Of a stretch of DNA of 64,000 bases, positions 19,633 through 30,467 are shown in pieces. Position 1 is the stretch's first letter, and every line of letters begins with the position of its first letter. Made by a program: the position numbers and the translations under genes. The notes under the pieces are model-generated. The model saw only the letters and a program-made list of their open reading frames with translations. It was not told the DNA's origin and searched no databases. The stretch lies in assembly GCA_027023805.1 (NCBI GenBank), contig JALVUF010000034.1:1-64000 (forward strand), read 5' to 3'. Source of the DNA: Helicobacteraceae bacterium (lineage in GTDB: Bacteria > Campylobacterota > Campylobacteria > Campylobacterales > Sulfurimonadaceae).

Positions 19633-21416
19633 GAAATCTCTTTTTTGAGTTGCAGGCAAAACTGCATAAACTGTTCGCCGTATCTTTGAAACTTAACTTC
19701 TGCGACACCATTAATGTCAAGCATCTGCTCCTTTGTAACAGGTAAAGATACGGCAATCTCTTTTAAGGTTTTATCATTAAAGATAACATAAGCGGGCTTA
19801 TTTTGCTCTTGTGCTATCTTAGCTCTAAATTCTCGAAGCCTTTGAAACCTCTCATCGCCCGTCTCTTCAAAAACCGCTGCCTCTTTCTTAACTTTTAGAA
19901 GTAATCTATTTTGGGCTATAAACAGGTTTTTCTTACCTTTTAATATATCTATACCGTATTTGTCTATCACCAACGCTCTAAATTCATCTCTTTTTAGAGC
20001 ACCGACCTCCATCAGTCTTTCGCAGATTCTGCTCCAATACTCTTTTGGCATATCCGCACCTATACCGTAAACAGATAAAGAGTCATGACTATTGTTTAAG
20101 ATTTTTTGTATTTTACTGCCTCTTAAAACGTCTATAACATATGCCTGTCCAAAACTTTGACCTGTTTTAAAAATAGCGGATAAGAATTTTTGTGCGTATA
20201 TACTTATATCCGTATCTTGGCTTGGCGGTGCCGTGCAATTATCGCAGCTATCTTTACAGCCGTCTATCTCATCTTCAAAATACTCTGCTATAAACCGGTG
20301 CCTGCACTCTTGCATGGTTGCATATCTTGACATCTGCTCTATTTTATTAAAAGCATGCTGCTTATATACTGAAGGCTCTAGCTGTTGTATAAATTCTCTT
20401 TGCATAACCGCATCTGCTGCACTATAAAGCAAAAGCACATCACTTTTTAATCCGTCACGCCCCGCTCTGCCTATCTCTTGGTAGTAGTTTTCTATTGTCT
20501 TTGGCAGACTCATATGTACAACAAAACGGATATTGCTTTTATCTATGCCCATCCCAAAGGCAATAGTAGCTACTACAACTTCCAGTTCATCGCGAACAAA
20601 TTCTTTAAATGTCTGCTCCTTTACATGTAAAGGCAGTCCTGCGTGAAAAGCTTTTGCTTTTATGCCGTTTTTATTTAAAAACAAAGCTAACGACTCGGTT
20701 TGTTTTCTTGATAGCGTATAGATAATACCACTTTGCTTTGGAAAGTTTTTTAAAAACGATAGAAGCTGTTTTTTTCCGTCTTTGATACGTTGCTCTACGC
20801 TGATGAAAAGATTGTCTCGAAATACTTTTCCGCGTAATACCAAAGGATTGTCAAGAAGCAGCGCATGTTGTATATCTGTAGCTACCCTTGGTGTTGCCGT
20901 TGCCGTAAAAGCAGCTATGGATGTAGTCGGAAAATTTTCTCTTAAAAGATTTAATTTTCTATAATCGGCTCTAAATTCATGCCCCCATTCACTGACACAA
21001 TGAGCCTCATCTATTACAAAAAAGTTTATTTGAATGGTTTTTAAAAACGATACAAACTCCAAAGAGGCAAATCTTTCAGGAGCAATATATAAGAGTTTTA
21101 TCTCACCATGACGAAGCTGAGTTTTTATCTGCTGTATCTGTTCATTTGTTTGCATTGAAGATATCATCTTGGCGTTGATGCCGTTTGCTTCAAGTGCTAA
21201 AACCTGATCATACATCAAAGCCAAAAGCGGGGAGATGACAACACTGACACCATCCATCAAAAGTGAGGGCAATTGATAACAAAGAGATTTACCGCCGCCC
21301 GTTGGTAAAATCATAAGCAAATCTTTATGCTCTAAGATAGCACTTATCGCTTCTTTTTGCAATATTCTAAACTCATCATAGCCAAAATATGATTTTAAGA
21401 TTTGATATTTTGTGAT
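19629..21416 (-). CDS. recQ: ATP-dependent DNA helicase RecQ (start uncertain, no canonical start codon)
   Basis: GGGKSLCYQLP, DEAHCVSEWGHEFR, QEIGRAGRDG; conserved FGYDEFR..Q motif lies upstream of the TTG at 21362. Confidence 0.93.
   Translation of the reverse strand: MTKYQILKSYFGYDEFRILQKEAISAILEHKDLLMILPTGGGKSLCYQLPSLLMDGVSVVISPLLALMYDQVLALEANGINAKMISSMQTNEQIQQIKTQLRHGEIKLLYIAPERFASLEFVSFLKTIQINFFVIDEAHCVSEWGHEFRADYRKLNLLRENFPTTSIAAFTATATPRVATDIQHALLLDNPLVLRGKVFRDNLFISVEQRIKDGKKQLLSFLKNFPKQSGIIYTLSRKQTESLALFLNKNGIKAKAFHAGLPLHVKEQTFKEFVRDELEVVVATIAFGMGIDKSNIRFVVHMSLPKTIENYYQEIGRAGRDGLKSDVLLLYSAADAVMQREFIQQLEPSVYKQHAFNKIEQMSRYATMQECRHRFIAEYFEDEIDGCKDSCDNCTAPPSQDTDISIYAQKFLSAIFKTGQSFGQAYVIDVLRGSKIQKILNNSHDSLSVYGIGADMPKEYWSRICERLMEVGALKRDEFRALVIDKYGIDILKGKKNLFIAQNRLLLKVKKEAAVFEETGDERFQRLREFRAKIAQEQNKPAYVIFNDKTLKEIAVSLPVTKEQMLDINGVAEVKFQRYGEQFMQFCLQLKKEIS
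20619..20632. repeat. Palindrome CTTTACATGTAAAG
   Basis: One of four perfect TTTACATGTAAA sites in the window. Confidence 0.7.
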
Positions 21417-21433
21417 AAAACTTCCTTTAATAC

Positions 21434-21856
21434 TCAGAGATACTGACTAACAAGGGATATTAAACTTTTTTCATCTAGCGCACCTGAAAGCCTGTGAACC
21501 TCTTTACCGCCTTTAAAGATGATAAGAGTCGGGATACTTCTAATACTAAATCTAGCACCCAATTGCTGTTCATCTTCTGTATTAACTTTTGCAAAAAGTG
21601 TTTTTAAAGGAAAGTTTGTTGCAGCTTTTTCAAAATTTGGTGCCATCATCTTGCAAGGTCCGCACCACGGTGCCCAAAAATCAACAATTACAGGGATATC
21701 ACTGTTGGCTATTACCTCATCAAAATTTCCGGCCTTTAGTGATATCGGTTTAGTATCAAGCAGTGAGCCTTTACATTTTCCGCAATTTGCTTTTTTATAG
21801 CTATCTTTAACCGGTACATTATTAACAGCAAAACAGTGTGGACATACTATACGCAT
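21434..21856 (-). CDS. trxC: Thioredoxin 2 (TrxC-type, N-terminal Zn ribbon)
   Basis: CPHC...CGKC ribbon then FWAPWCGPCKMMAP. Confidence 0.9.
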   Translation of the reverse strand: MRIVCPHCFAVNNVPVKDSYKKANCGKCKGSLLDTKPISLKAGNFDEVIANSDIPVIVDFWAPWCGPCKMMAPNFEKAATNFPLKTLFAKVNTEDEQQLGARFSIRSIPTLIIFKGGKEVHRLSGALDEKSLISLVSQYL

Positions 21857-21894
21857 CTAAAACCTCCATATATTGATATGGATAGATTTTAGCA

Positions 21895-22671
21895 TTATTT
21901 TGGTAAAAAACTAATTAGTGCCGCAGTGATGGCGACATTTAACGATTCAACATCTCTTTGCATCGGAATTTTAACAGATTTATTACAAAGTTCTTTTATA
22001 TTTTCGCTGATACCCTCCGATTCATTTCCAAGAACAAAGATGGCCCTGTTTTTTACATGTAAAGAGTAAATATCCTCTTTTGAGTGTGAGCTTAAAGCAA
22101 AAATCTCACATTTGTCCTGCATATTTTTTAAAACATCATCTAAAGTATCACAATAATAGATGTCTATTTTAAAAAGAGTACCGGCGCTTGCTTTTATAAC
22201 CAAAGGAGATATTTTTGCACTATTTTTTTTCGGCAAAATGATACCATCTATATTACCTGCTGCCGCACTTCTTATAATAAGTCCTAGGTTTTGGGGATTT
22301 TGTATGCCTTCAAGCGCTAAAAATCTGTAACTCTTTAAAGCGTAAATTTCATCTGTGTTTTTGTATGTACTAGATATAATATCAGCTGCTACGCCTTGAT
22401 CTTGTTTACCGGCTTTAGAGATTCTTGCCAATGCTTTTTTGTCATGATACACAATCTCAATCTTACGCTTTGTTGCCAATTTTAATATCTGATTAATCGT
22501 GTTGTCGGCTTTATTTGAATCTGCCAAATGTAGTTTATATATCTTGATGCTGTTATTTTGCATAACCTCCTTTACAACATGCCTGCCGTAAACTGTTATC
22601 ACATTTTTAAAGAAATCTTTCTTTTGCCTATACTCTTTTGAATCATTCACTCTTTTGCCTTTTTGATACAA
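21895..22671 (-). CDS. rlmB: 23S rRNA (guanosine-2'-O-)-methyltransferase, RlmB/SpoU family
   Basis: ALEGIQNPQNLGLIIRSA...FVLGNESEGIS...IPMQRDVESLNVAITAAL. Confidence 0.88.
   Translation of the reverse strand: MYQKGKRVNDSKEYRQKKDFFKNVITVYGRHVVKEVMQNNSIKIYKLHLADSNKADNTINQILKLATKRKIEIVYHDKKALARISKAGKQDQGVAADIISSTYKNTDEIYALKSYRFLALEGIQNPQNLGLIIRSAAAGNIDGIILPKKNSAKISPLVIKASAGTLFKIDIYYCDTLDDVLKNMQDKCEIFALSSHSKEDIYSLHVKNRAIFVLGNESEGISENIKELCNKSVKIPMQRDVESLNVAITAALISFLPK
22052..22063. repeat. Palindrome TTTACATGTAAA
   Basis: Perfect copy inside rlmB. Confidence 0.7.
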
Positions 22672-23291
22672 CTCTCAACAGTCGGCTCATCTGCTACAAT
22701 ATACTTTACATGTAAAGGAAGTGCACGTGCTGTTGTTTGACCGATAACTATAATGCGACTAAAATGTGCTAAATCATGAGTTTTTAAAAAGCATCTTACA
22801 GATGATGGTGACGTAAAAATCAAGGTAGCTTTGTCAGGTATATCTGCTTGTAAAATCGCTTGAGCGCAAGATGTTTCATAAACAATCTTCTCGTCTACAA
22901 AAAACCCGCTCTTAGTACACACAGACACAAAATCAGAAGCAATTTCTTTAGCCCGCACATATAGCCATCTAGTTGTTTTTGAATATGAGCATATGATACT
23001 GCTTAAATTATCCCCATAACCATCACCGACTTCAAGCAAAGTTCCACCTGCTTTTACGACAGCATTGGCTGTGGCGCTGGAGATAGCTAAAACGCTCCTA
23101 TTTTTCCAGTTTGGATTAAAAGCCTCTAAAGCGGCAACTGCTTGTTTTGAGGTTATGATAAGATAATCGTATCTATCAAAATCTATCTTGATTTTTAAAA
23201 ACTCTACATGTAAAGACATGACTTGCGTGATAGTGCCAGCCTTCACCTGAGTACGTGAAAATAGGTAGATACTCAAACACTCTATTCCCAC
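22647..23291 (-). CDS. hemD: Uroporphyrinogen-III synthase
   Basis: HemD-like two-domain pattern: [13 protein letters not shown]..., [24 protein letters not shown]. Confidence 0.8.
   Translation of the reverse strand: MGIECLSIYLFSRTQVKAGTITQVMSLHVEFLKIKIDFDRYDYLIITSKQAVAALEAFNPNWKNRSVLAISSATANAVVKAGGTLLEVGDGYGDNLSSIICSYSKTTRWLYVRAKEIASDFVSVCTKSGFFVDEKIVYETSCAQAILQADIPDKATLIFTSPSSVRCFLKTHDLAHFSRIIVIGQTTARALPLHVKYIVADEPTVESCIKKAKE
22704..22717. repeat. Palindrome CTTTACATGTAAAG
   Basis: Perfect copy inside hemD. Confidence 0.7.
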
Positions 23292-24832
23292 TCAATAGTA
23301 GCCGGGGGTTTAGAGCTGATATCATACACAACACGGTTGATACCATCAACCTCGTTAATAATCCGGCGTGAAATTCTCTCAAGCAGGTCATGAGGCAAAT
23401 GTGCAAAAGTAGCCGTCATTCCGTCAACCGCTTCAACAACTCTTACACAGACCGTATTATCATACGTGCGGTTATCTCCCATTACACCTACGGATTTAAC
23501 ATTTAAAAGCACGGTAAATGCCTGCCATGTTTTTGTATAATATCCGCTTGCCTTTAACTCATCTATTAAAATTACATCAGCTTCTCTTAATAGCGTTAAA
23601 TCCTTATCATTTACATCGCCCATAATACGAATTGCCAGACCCGGTCCCGGAAATGGATGACGGTTAATCATATTCTGCGGCAATCCCAACTCAAGACCCA
23701 GCTTGCGAACTTCATCTTTAAAAAGCTCTCTTAAAGGCTCTATTAGCTCAAAATCCATCCAGTCAGGCAAACCGCCTACGTTGTGATGAGACTTTATAAC
23801 TTCTGATGGACCGTTTACAGACACGGATTCAATGACATCCGGATAAAGCGTACCCTGTGCTAAAAACTTGATACCGTTATGTTTTTTTGCCTCTTTTTCA
23901 AACTCCTCTATAAAAGTATGGCCGATAATTTTTCTTTTTTCTTCCGGGTCGCTAACACCTGCTAACTTTCTTAAAAAGTTTTTAGAAGCATCTACACTCA
24001 CAAGAGGAACTTTTAGATTAATCTTAAACACCTCTTCAACCTGCTCTCTCTCACCCTTACGTAAAAGTCCATTGTCTATAAAAACGGGTACAAGCTGCTT
24101 GCCTATGGCTTCATATAAAAGTGCTGCCACAACAGAGCTGTCAACCCCTCCGCTTAAACCGCATAAAACTTTTGCATTGCCCACTTTGTTTTTAATTAAA
24201 TTTATCTGCTGTTTTAAAAAGTGTTCCATTTTCCATTTTTCGTTAACCCTGCATATCACTCTTGCAAAATTACGAAGCATCAGATACCCCTCTTCGGAGT
24301 GTTGAACTTCAGGATGAAACTGCAAAGCATAAATATGTTTTTGCTCGTTGGCAATAGCTGCATAGGGAGAATTTGCTGAGACTGCTATAGCTTCAAAGCC
24401 TTCAGGCAGTATATCGACTTTATCACTATGGCTCATCCAAACGATACGACCGTTATCGCAATCTTTAAAAAGCGGTGAAACAAAACTATTTTTGGACAAA
24501 ATTTCTAATTCGGCTTTACCATACTCATGATGTTCGCTTCGTATGACTGAACCGCCAAAATCAACTGCAATGCGTTGCATTCCGTAACATATTCCTAAAA
24601 TCGGAATATTTAGATCATAAACACCTTTATCAACCTCATAAGCATTTTCGCCATATACAGAAGATGGACCGCCGCTAAAAATAATACCTTTTGGATGCTT
24701 TGCCTCTATCTCTTTACAAGAGGTGTGATATGGAAGAATCTCACAATACACCCTCTCTTCGCGCAGTCGCCTGGCAATAAGCTGTGTATATTGAGAACCG
24801 AAATCTAAAATTATAATATTTGCAGTTGTCAT
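23282..24832 (-). CDS. guaA: GMP synthase (glutamine-hydrolysing)
   Basis: [37 protein letters not shown]-terminal PPATIEWE. Confidence 0.98.
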   Translation of the reverse strand: MTTANIIILDFGSQYTQLIARRLREERVYCEILPYHTSCKEIEAKHPKGIIFSGGPSSVYGENAYEVDKGVYDLNIPILGICYGMQRIAVDFGGSVIRSEHHEYGKAELEILSKNSFVSPLFKDCDNGRIVWMSHSDKVDILPEGFEAIAVSANSPYAAIANEQKHIYALQFHPEVQHSEEGYLMLRNFARVICRVNEKWKMEHFLKQQINLIKNKVGNAKVLCGLSGGVDSSVVAALLYEAIGKQLVPVFIDNGLLRKGEREQVEEVFKINLKVPLVSVDASKNFLRKLAGVSDPEEKRKIIGHTFIEEFEKEAKKHNGIKFLAQGTLYPDVIESVSVNGPSEVIKSHHNVGGLPDWMDFELIEPLRELFKDEVRKLGLELGLPQNMINRHPFPGPGLAIRIMGDVNDKDLTLLREADVILIDELKASGYYTKTWQAFTVLLNVKSVGVMGDNRTYDNTVCVRVVEAVDGMTATFAHLPHDLLERISRRIINEVDGINRVVYDISSKPPATIEWE

Positions 24833-24878
24833 AATAAACCTTTTTATATTAATCTCTTAAAATAGTACAAAACTTTGA

Positions 24879-26186
24879 CTAACAAAGACCTAAGAGTTTA
24901 AACTGAATATACCAAATAGCTATTGATACAACATAACCTACAAAAACAGTCCATGCAAGCCTCAGGTGCGATGAGAAAGTATATATCCCCTTTAATTTTC
25001 CCATAACACCTACTCCCGCAGCCGAACCAAACGATATAAGCGAACCACCGATACCCGCTGTCATGGTCACAAGCATCCATTGCTGCATATCTATATGCGG
25101 ATTGGCTTTTAAAACTGCCGACATGACAGGCACATTGTCTATAAACGCGGATAATACACCAACGCCGATATTGACTTTAGTCGGGTCAAATATGGAATAT
25201 AGCTTTACCGCATAATCTAGAAATCCCGCCACATGTAAAGCCCCGACTGCGGCTAAAATACCAAAGAAAAACAGTAATGTATCAAGCTCAATTTTAGATA
25301 TTGATTGATAAAGTGATATATCGCTATTGTGTATTTTTTTAAGTCTAATGGCATACAACTGAAGTAAAGAAAGCCCAAATAACATCCCCCACATCGGCGG
25401 AATGTGTAAAAGCTGTTTGCCGGCAATAGCCAAAATAATCGTAAATACACCTAAAAATATTATAACCATACCGCCTTTTTGCATTTTGACAGGCTCACAA
25501 CTGTCCACTCCGGCAGGTTTTCCTTTAGGTACAAAACGGCTGAGTAAAAATGCGGTAACACCCCACCCTAAAAACACAGCCGGAAATAAAAAGATAAAGT
25601 CCGCAAAGTCACCTTTACCCGCAGACCATGACATTAGTGTCGTAATATCGCCAAAAGGTGACCACGCACCGCCTGCATTTGCCGCTACAACGATGCTAAT
25701 GGCACTTGGCACCAAAAAAGCCTTATTGTTTTTATCTAATGTATAAAGTACAGTTGATAAAATCAGTGCGGTTGTTAGATTATCGGCAACAGGTGAAATA
25801 AAAAAAGCCAAAATACCGGTTACCCAAAAAAGCTGCTTATAGCTGTATCCGGCTTTAAGTAAACGATACTTCAAAGCGTCAAAAGCGCCGCGTTCAATCA
25901 ATGTCTCGATATAGGTCATAGCAACAAATAAAAAGAAGAATATCTCAGCAATATCTAAAATCAAACGACTCAGCGCATTATGAAAAATCTGTAAATCCGC
26001 TCCTGTAAACAAATAGTATCCGCCAAGCAGCATAAACATAAAAGTACCGATAAACAGCGCAGGTTCTGCTTTATTTAATCTATATCTCTCTTCTGTAGCG
26101 ATAAAATAATATCCTATCACAAAAACAGCTAAAAGAAGCCATCCAAACGGCCTTGTTGCGATATTGACCATATGCTGTTCGTTCAT
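24879..26186 (-). CDS. nhaD: NhaD-type Na+/H+ antiporter
   Basis: Polytopic protein with NhaD/CitT-like motifs (FFISPVADNLTTALI, AANAGGAWSPFGDITTLM). Confidence 0.85.
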   Translation of the reverse strand: MNEQHMVNIATRPFGWLLLAVFVIGYYFIATEERYRLNKAEPALFIGTFMFMLLGGYYLFTGADLQIFHNALSRLILDIAEIFFFLFVAMTYIETLIERGAFDALKYRLLKAGYSYKQLFWVTGILAFFISPVADNLTTALILSTVLYTLDKNNKAFLVPSAISIVVAANAGGAWSPFGDITTLMSWSAGKGDFADFIFLFPAVFLGWGVTAFLLSRFVPKGKPAGVDSCEPVKMQKGGMVIIFLGVFTIILAIAGKQLLHIPPMWGMLFGLSLLQLYAIRLKKIHNSDISLYQSISKIELDTLLFFFGILAAVGALHVAGFLDYAVKLYSIFDPTKVNIGVGVLSAFIDNVPVMSAVLKANPHIDMQQWMLVTMTAGIGGSLISFGSAAGVGVMGKLKGIYTFSSHLRLAWTVFVGYVVSIAIWYIQFKLLGLC

Positions 26187-27640
26187 TAATTTATTTCCTC
26201 GTTATTTACTATTGTGTGTACGCCGATGGAGTGTTGTCGTTTTTGAGCTGATGTTATAATCTCTTTGGCAGTTAGAAGTCTAAATTTTAAAAGCCTTCCG
26301 ATGGGCTCTTTTAGCAAATCTTCAACTAATTCTTTTGCTTTTTGCAGTCCTTTTGGTGTTCGCACAATACTGACATGCTCCCACATAATGTGACGCAAGA
26401 GATCTTTTTTTCTCTTATCCTCTTTATAGCTCATCACATCATCAGTCATATCAAACTCAATATCAGCTTTTTTACTTTTATCTTTGAGTATTTCATTAAC
26501 CGCCCGCTTTGCAAACACTAACCCCTCAAGCAAAGAATTTGAAGCCAAGCGGTTTGCGCCATGTACGCCCGTAGAAGCTACCTCGCCTATAGCATAAAGA
26601 GATTTCACCCCTTCTATATGTCCGTTTAGATCTGTTTTAATACCGCCGATAGCATAATGAAATGCCGGCGATATAGGCACGCGCTGATCTGGTACGTCAT
26701 AACCCAGCATTTTTAGTGTTTGGTAGATATTTGGAAATCTATGTCGCATAAAATCATGGCTAAATTCATAAAAACACAGATAAACCTCAGAGCCTGTCCT
26801 TTTTTTATAATCATAAATAGCGCGGCTTACAATATCTCTAGATGCAAGTTCTCCCCGATCATCATAATCAAATAAAAATCTTTTTCCTTTTTCATCTTCA
26901 ATAGTTGCACCCTCGCCGCGAAGCGCTTCTGTTAGTAAAAGCTTTTGGACGGAGTTGTTGTCTATATAAACAGTCGGATGAAACTGCATCATCTCCATCT
27001 TTTCAAGCTTGATGCCCTTTAGTAGAGCCAATCCCTGCATATCTGCACTAATTGTAGGCGCATTTGTATGGTACTCAAACAAAGAACCCACGCCTCCGCT
27101 TGCAATAATTACATTATCTGCATATATGTTTTTAGTTTCTCTGTGATTTAAAACAGTTACGCCATAACATTCACCCTCTTTTATGAGCAGATCCACGACT
27201 CTGCTGTCAGACATCATGGGATGCACATTATGTTCTAGTAAAAAAATATGCAGATATCTGCCCGTTGCGTCACCGCCTGCATGTAAGATTCTATCTCTTG
27301 AGTGCGCAGCTTCTTTGGTATATAGCAGATGTCCCTCTTTATCTTTATCAAATTCAAAACCTAAAGCTATAACCTCATCAATTATATCTCGTGAGGCGCC
27401 ACTTAACGTCTTTACGGCTTCTTCGTCACAAAGTCCGGCTCCGGCTTGCAAAGTATCTTGAATATGACTTGGTATATCATCACTATCAACCGCCAAGGCT
27501 ATGCCCCCTTGAGCATAAAAACTGTTACATTTAAAAGGTTCGCGTTTGTTTATTAAAAGAACTCTTTTATCTTTGGGCAGGTTTAGTGCTGCATACAAAC
27601 CGGCAACCCCGCACCCTATAATAATAACATCATATTTCAT
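26186..27640 (-). CDS. nadB: L-aspartate oxidase
   Basis: MKYDVIIIGCGVAGLYAAL...SFYAQGGIALA...GEVASTGVHGANRLASNSLLE. Confidence 0.95.
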   Translation of the reverse strand: MKYDVIIIGCGVAGLYAALNLPKDKRVLLINKREPFKCNSFYAQGGIALAVDSDDIPSHIQDTLQAGAGLCDEEAVKTLSGASRDIIDEVIALGFEFDKDKEGHLLYTKEAAHSRDRILHAGGDATGRYLHIFLLEHNVHPMMSDSRVVDLLIKEGECYGVTVLNHRETKNIYADNVIIASGGVGSLFEYHTNAPTISADMQGLALLKGIKLEKMEMMQFHPTVYIDNNSVQKLLLTEALRGEGATIEDEKGKRFLFDYDDRGELASRDIVSRAIYDYKKRTGSEVYLCFYEFSHDFMRHRFPNIYQTLKMLGYDVPDQRVPISPAFHYAIGGIKTDLNGHIEGVKSLYAIGEVASTGVHGANRLASNSLLEGLVFAKRAVNEILKDKSKKADIEFDMTDDVMSYKEDKRKKDLLRHIMWEHVSIVRTPKGLQKAKELVEDLLKEPIGRLLKFRLLTAKEIITSAQKRQHSIGVHTIVNNEEIN

Positions 27641-27747
27641 GGATTTACATTCACCCCTTTACCGGCAGGACTACTTGCTTTATAGTACGGTGGCGCTTTA
27701 AAACCACAGCCAAATAAACTTAACGCCAAAAATGATATAATAATCAT
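27637..27747 (-). CDS. Small LptM/YifL-like lipoprotein (unannotated)
   Basis: MIIISFLALSLFGCGFKAPPYYKASSPAGKGVNVNP; lipobox LFGC followed by GxKAPPYY; stop overlaps nadB start (ATGA). A TTG start at 27765 would give [11 protein letters not shown]... or [10 protein letters not shown]... from 27762. Confidence 0.65.
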   Translation of the reverse strand: MIIISFLALSLFGCGFKAPPYYKASSPAGKGVNVNP

Positions 27748-28197
27748 ATGAAAAATTCTCAACAAATCCTATCCTCTTTACAAAATCGGTCACAGTTTAA
27801 AAAACTCTCAAATGTATTTTGTATTAAAAAAATACAAACACTCTTTCCACAGCCTTTACAACAGATGATTGTTTATGGATACATTCAAAATAAAACACTC
27901 TATTTTGTTCTCAGCCATCCATGGGCCAAACAAGAGTTTCATCATATAATACAATCGATTAAAACACCATTAAAGCAATTTGCGCCAAAAGAGTGTGAAA
28001 ATATAGAAATTACAGATATAAAAGCATACGTTTCACACAAGCCAAGACAAAAGGTAAACTTATATACAGGTGCCAGTAGCGATGAGGAGTTTGCCCAAAG
28101 AGCGCAGGCACAATTTATAAATGATACCACCGATGAGCAATTACATGCCATTTTTGAAGATATAAGAGATATTTTAAGCAAAAAAAATGATAAATAA
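27748..28197 (+). CDS. DUF721/DciA-like protein (tentative)
   Basis: 149 aa; [23 protein letters not shown] resembles the DUF721 core. Confidence 0.5.
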   Translation: MKNSQQILSSLQNRSQFKKLSNVFCIKKIQTLFPQPLQQMIVYGYIQNKTLYFVLSHPWAKQEFHHIIQSIKTPLKQFAPKECENIEITDIKAYVSHKPRQKVNLYTGASSDEEFAQRAQAQFINDTTDEQLHAIFEDIRDILSKKNDK

Positions 28198-29983
28198 AAT
28201 TAAAAACCTACCCTCAAGTGCAGGAATATACCAATACTTTAACGACAAAGGGCAACTATTATATATAGGTAAAGCAAAAGATCTTAAAAAACGGGTTAAG
28301 AGCTACTGGCGATTTACCCCTTCATTGCATCCAAATCCAAACCAAAGCGGCAGAATCTTAAAGATGTTGTCTCAAACAACTTTTATGGAATATATTGTTG
28401 TAAAAAACGAACATGACGCTTTAATACTTGAAAACTCTATGATTAAACAATTAAAGCCAAAATACAATATCTTGCTTCGCGACGATAAAACCTACCCATA
28501 TATTTATATAGACTACTCGGCTAAGTATCCAAGATTTGATATCACAAGAAAGATTATAGCGTCAAAAAATATCAAATATTTCGGTCCATACTCCGTAGGT
28601 GCAAGAGATATACTAAATTCCATATATGATTTTTGCAAACTTGTTCAAAAAAAGAGCTGTTTAAACGGCAAGAAGGCATGCCTGTATTATCAAATAGGAA
28701 AATGTTTAGCTCCGTGTGAATTTGATATCAGCAAAGAAGAATATGATAAAGAGATACAAAAATCTATCTCATTTATACAAAATAAAAATCTTCTTACTTC
28801 TAAGCTGAAAGAAAAAATGCAATCGTATGCCAAAGAGTTAAGATTTGAAGATGCAAATGTTTTAAAAATAAGAATTGAAAACATCGGTAAATCAAATCTT
28901 GTATCACAGATAGATTTGGCAACTAATGATAATTATGATATTTTTGCCGCTTCTCATAACGAAAATCGCGCCGTTGTTGTCAGAGTATTTATGAGAAGCG
29001 GCAAAATAGTATCTTCATCATCTGATTATCTCTTTTTAAACGAAGGTTTTGATCTTGATGAGATATATTATCGTGCTATCATGGAGTTTTATAACAATAC
29101 AATCCCGCCCATAACGGCACCGATACTAACGGCACATGATTTTACTTCAAAAGATATGCTGCAAAGTTATCTAAGCACTCTTTTTCATAAAAAAACAGAT
29201 ATCACAACTCCCAAAAGAGGCGATAAAAAAAGATTGATACAACTAGCATTATTAAATGCTCATGAATTATTAAACCGTAAAAATGATAACCATAATGATA
29301 AGTTACTCTACCGCATAAAAGAGATATTTCACCTGCAGCGCTTACCCGTTCGTATTGAGGTATTTGATAATTCACATATGTCGGGTCAGGCAACCGTCGG
29401 AGCTATGATAGTATATGATAATGATCAATTTGACAAAGCCTCTTACAGAACATACCATCTAACAGCTAAAGATGAATATGCGCAGATGAAGGAGATGCTG
29501 CTTCGCAGAATAGAGAGCTTTGATAAAAACCAGCCGCCTGATTTATGGATACTTGACGGTGGAGAGACTCTGCTAAAACTAGCACTTGAGCTGATAGAAT
29601 CAAGTGGAGTTTTTTTGGATGTCATGTCCATCTCTAAAGAAAAAATAGACGCTAAAACACATCGCGCTAAAGGCAGAGCAAAAGATATAATACATATTAA
29701 AGGTCAGAGCTTTAATCTTGGTGAAGATGATAAAAGAATGCAGTTTATACAAAGACTTCGTGATGAAGCACACAGATCGGCAATTACTTTTCATAAAAAA
29801 ACAAAATTAAAACTGGACAAACAAAGCAAATTACTCTCACTAAAAGGAATATCCCAGGCAAAAATTATAAAACTTTTAAACTATTTTGGTACGTTTGAAA
29901 ATTTGAAAAAAGCAACCGAGGAAGAGATTGCAGATGTTTTAAATAAGAAATATGCTAAAATAATAAAAAATGAATACAAATAA
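28187..29983 (+). CDS. uvrC: Excinuclease ABC subunit C
   Basis: [25 protein letters not shown]...[17 protein letters not shown]. Confidence 0.97.
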   Translation: MINKIKNLPSSAGIYQYFNDKGQLLYIGKAKDLKKRVKSYWRFTPSLHPNPNQSGRILKMLSQTTFMEYIVVKNEHDALILENSMIKQLKPKYNILLRDDKTYPYIYIDYSAKYPRFDITRKIIASKNIKYFGPYSVGARDILNSIYDFCKLVQKKSCLNGKKACLYYQIGKCLAPCEFDISKEEYDKEIQKSISFIQNKNLLTSKLKEKMQSYAKELRFEDANVLKIRIENIGKSNLVSQIDLATNDNYDIFAASHNENRAVVVRVFMRSGKIVSSSSDYLFLNEGFDLDEIYYRAIMEFYNNTIPPITAPILTAHDFTSKDMLQSYLSTLFHKKTDITTPKRGDKKRLIQLALLNAHELLNRKNDNHNDKLLYRIKEIFHLQRLPVRIEVFDNSHMSGQATVGAMIVYDNDQFDKASYRTYHLTAKDEYAQMKEMLLRRIESFDKNQPPDLWILDGGETLLKLALELIESSGVFLDVMSISKEKIDAKTHRAKGRAKDIIHIKGQSFNLGEDDKRMQFIQRLRDEAHRSAITFHKKTKLKLDKQSKLLSLKGISQAKIIKLLNYFGTFENLKKATEEEIADVLNKKYAKIIKNEYK

Positions 29984-30041
29984 GTTTTTTTTATCTTAAA
30001 TTATGATATATTATCAGCGCTAGCTTTTAAAAGGTTAAGAG

Positions 30042-30464
30042 ATGCAAAGACCGCAAGCCATTGATGAAGAGTACTATTACGAAGAGGGAAGAGCTATCAT
30101 TAGCGAGACAGACCTCAAAGGTAGGATAACTTTTGCAAACCGTAAATTTTGTGAAATCGCGGCATACACAAAAGAGGAGTTAATAGGGCAGCCCCACAGC
30201 ATAATCAGGCATCCGGATATGCCCAAATCCGCCTTTAAGCAGATGTGGGAAACCATACAAGCGGGTCAAATCTGGCATGGATTAGTTAAAAACCTAAGAA
30301 AAGATGGACTGTACTATTGGGTTGATACGACTATTGAGCCTGGATATGATAAAAATGGTCATATCACTGGATATATCGCAGCACGCAAACCGGCAAGCCG
30401 TAAAAATATCCAAGAGGTCGAAATTGCATATAAAAGGATGAGAGAAGATGAACAGCAAAGGTAG
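30042..30464 (+). CDS. Stand-alone PAS-domain sensory protein (Aer/CetB-like)
   Basis: ETDLKGRITFANRKFCEIAAYTKEELIGQPHSIIRHPDMPKSAFKQMW...; 140 aa, no output domain. Confidence 0.85.
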   Translation: MQRPQAIDEEYYYEEGRAIISETDLKGRITFANRKFCEIAAYTKEELIGQPHSIIRHPDMPKSAFKQMWETIQAGQIWHGLVKNLRKDGLYYWVDTTIEPGYDKNGHITGYIAARKPASRKNIQEVEIAYKRMREDEQQR

Positions 30465-30467
30465 TGT

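Noticed and set aside
23868-24305. 145-aa plus ORF inside guaA
   Set aside because: Antisense to a conserved guaA region; no family-like motif.
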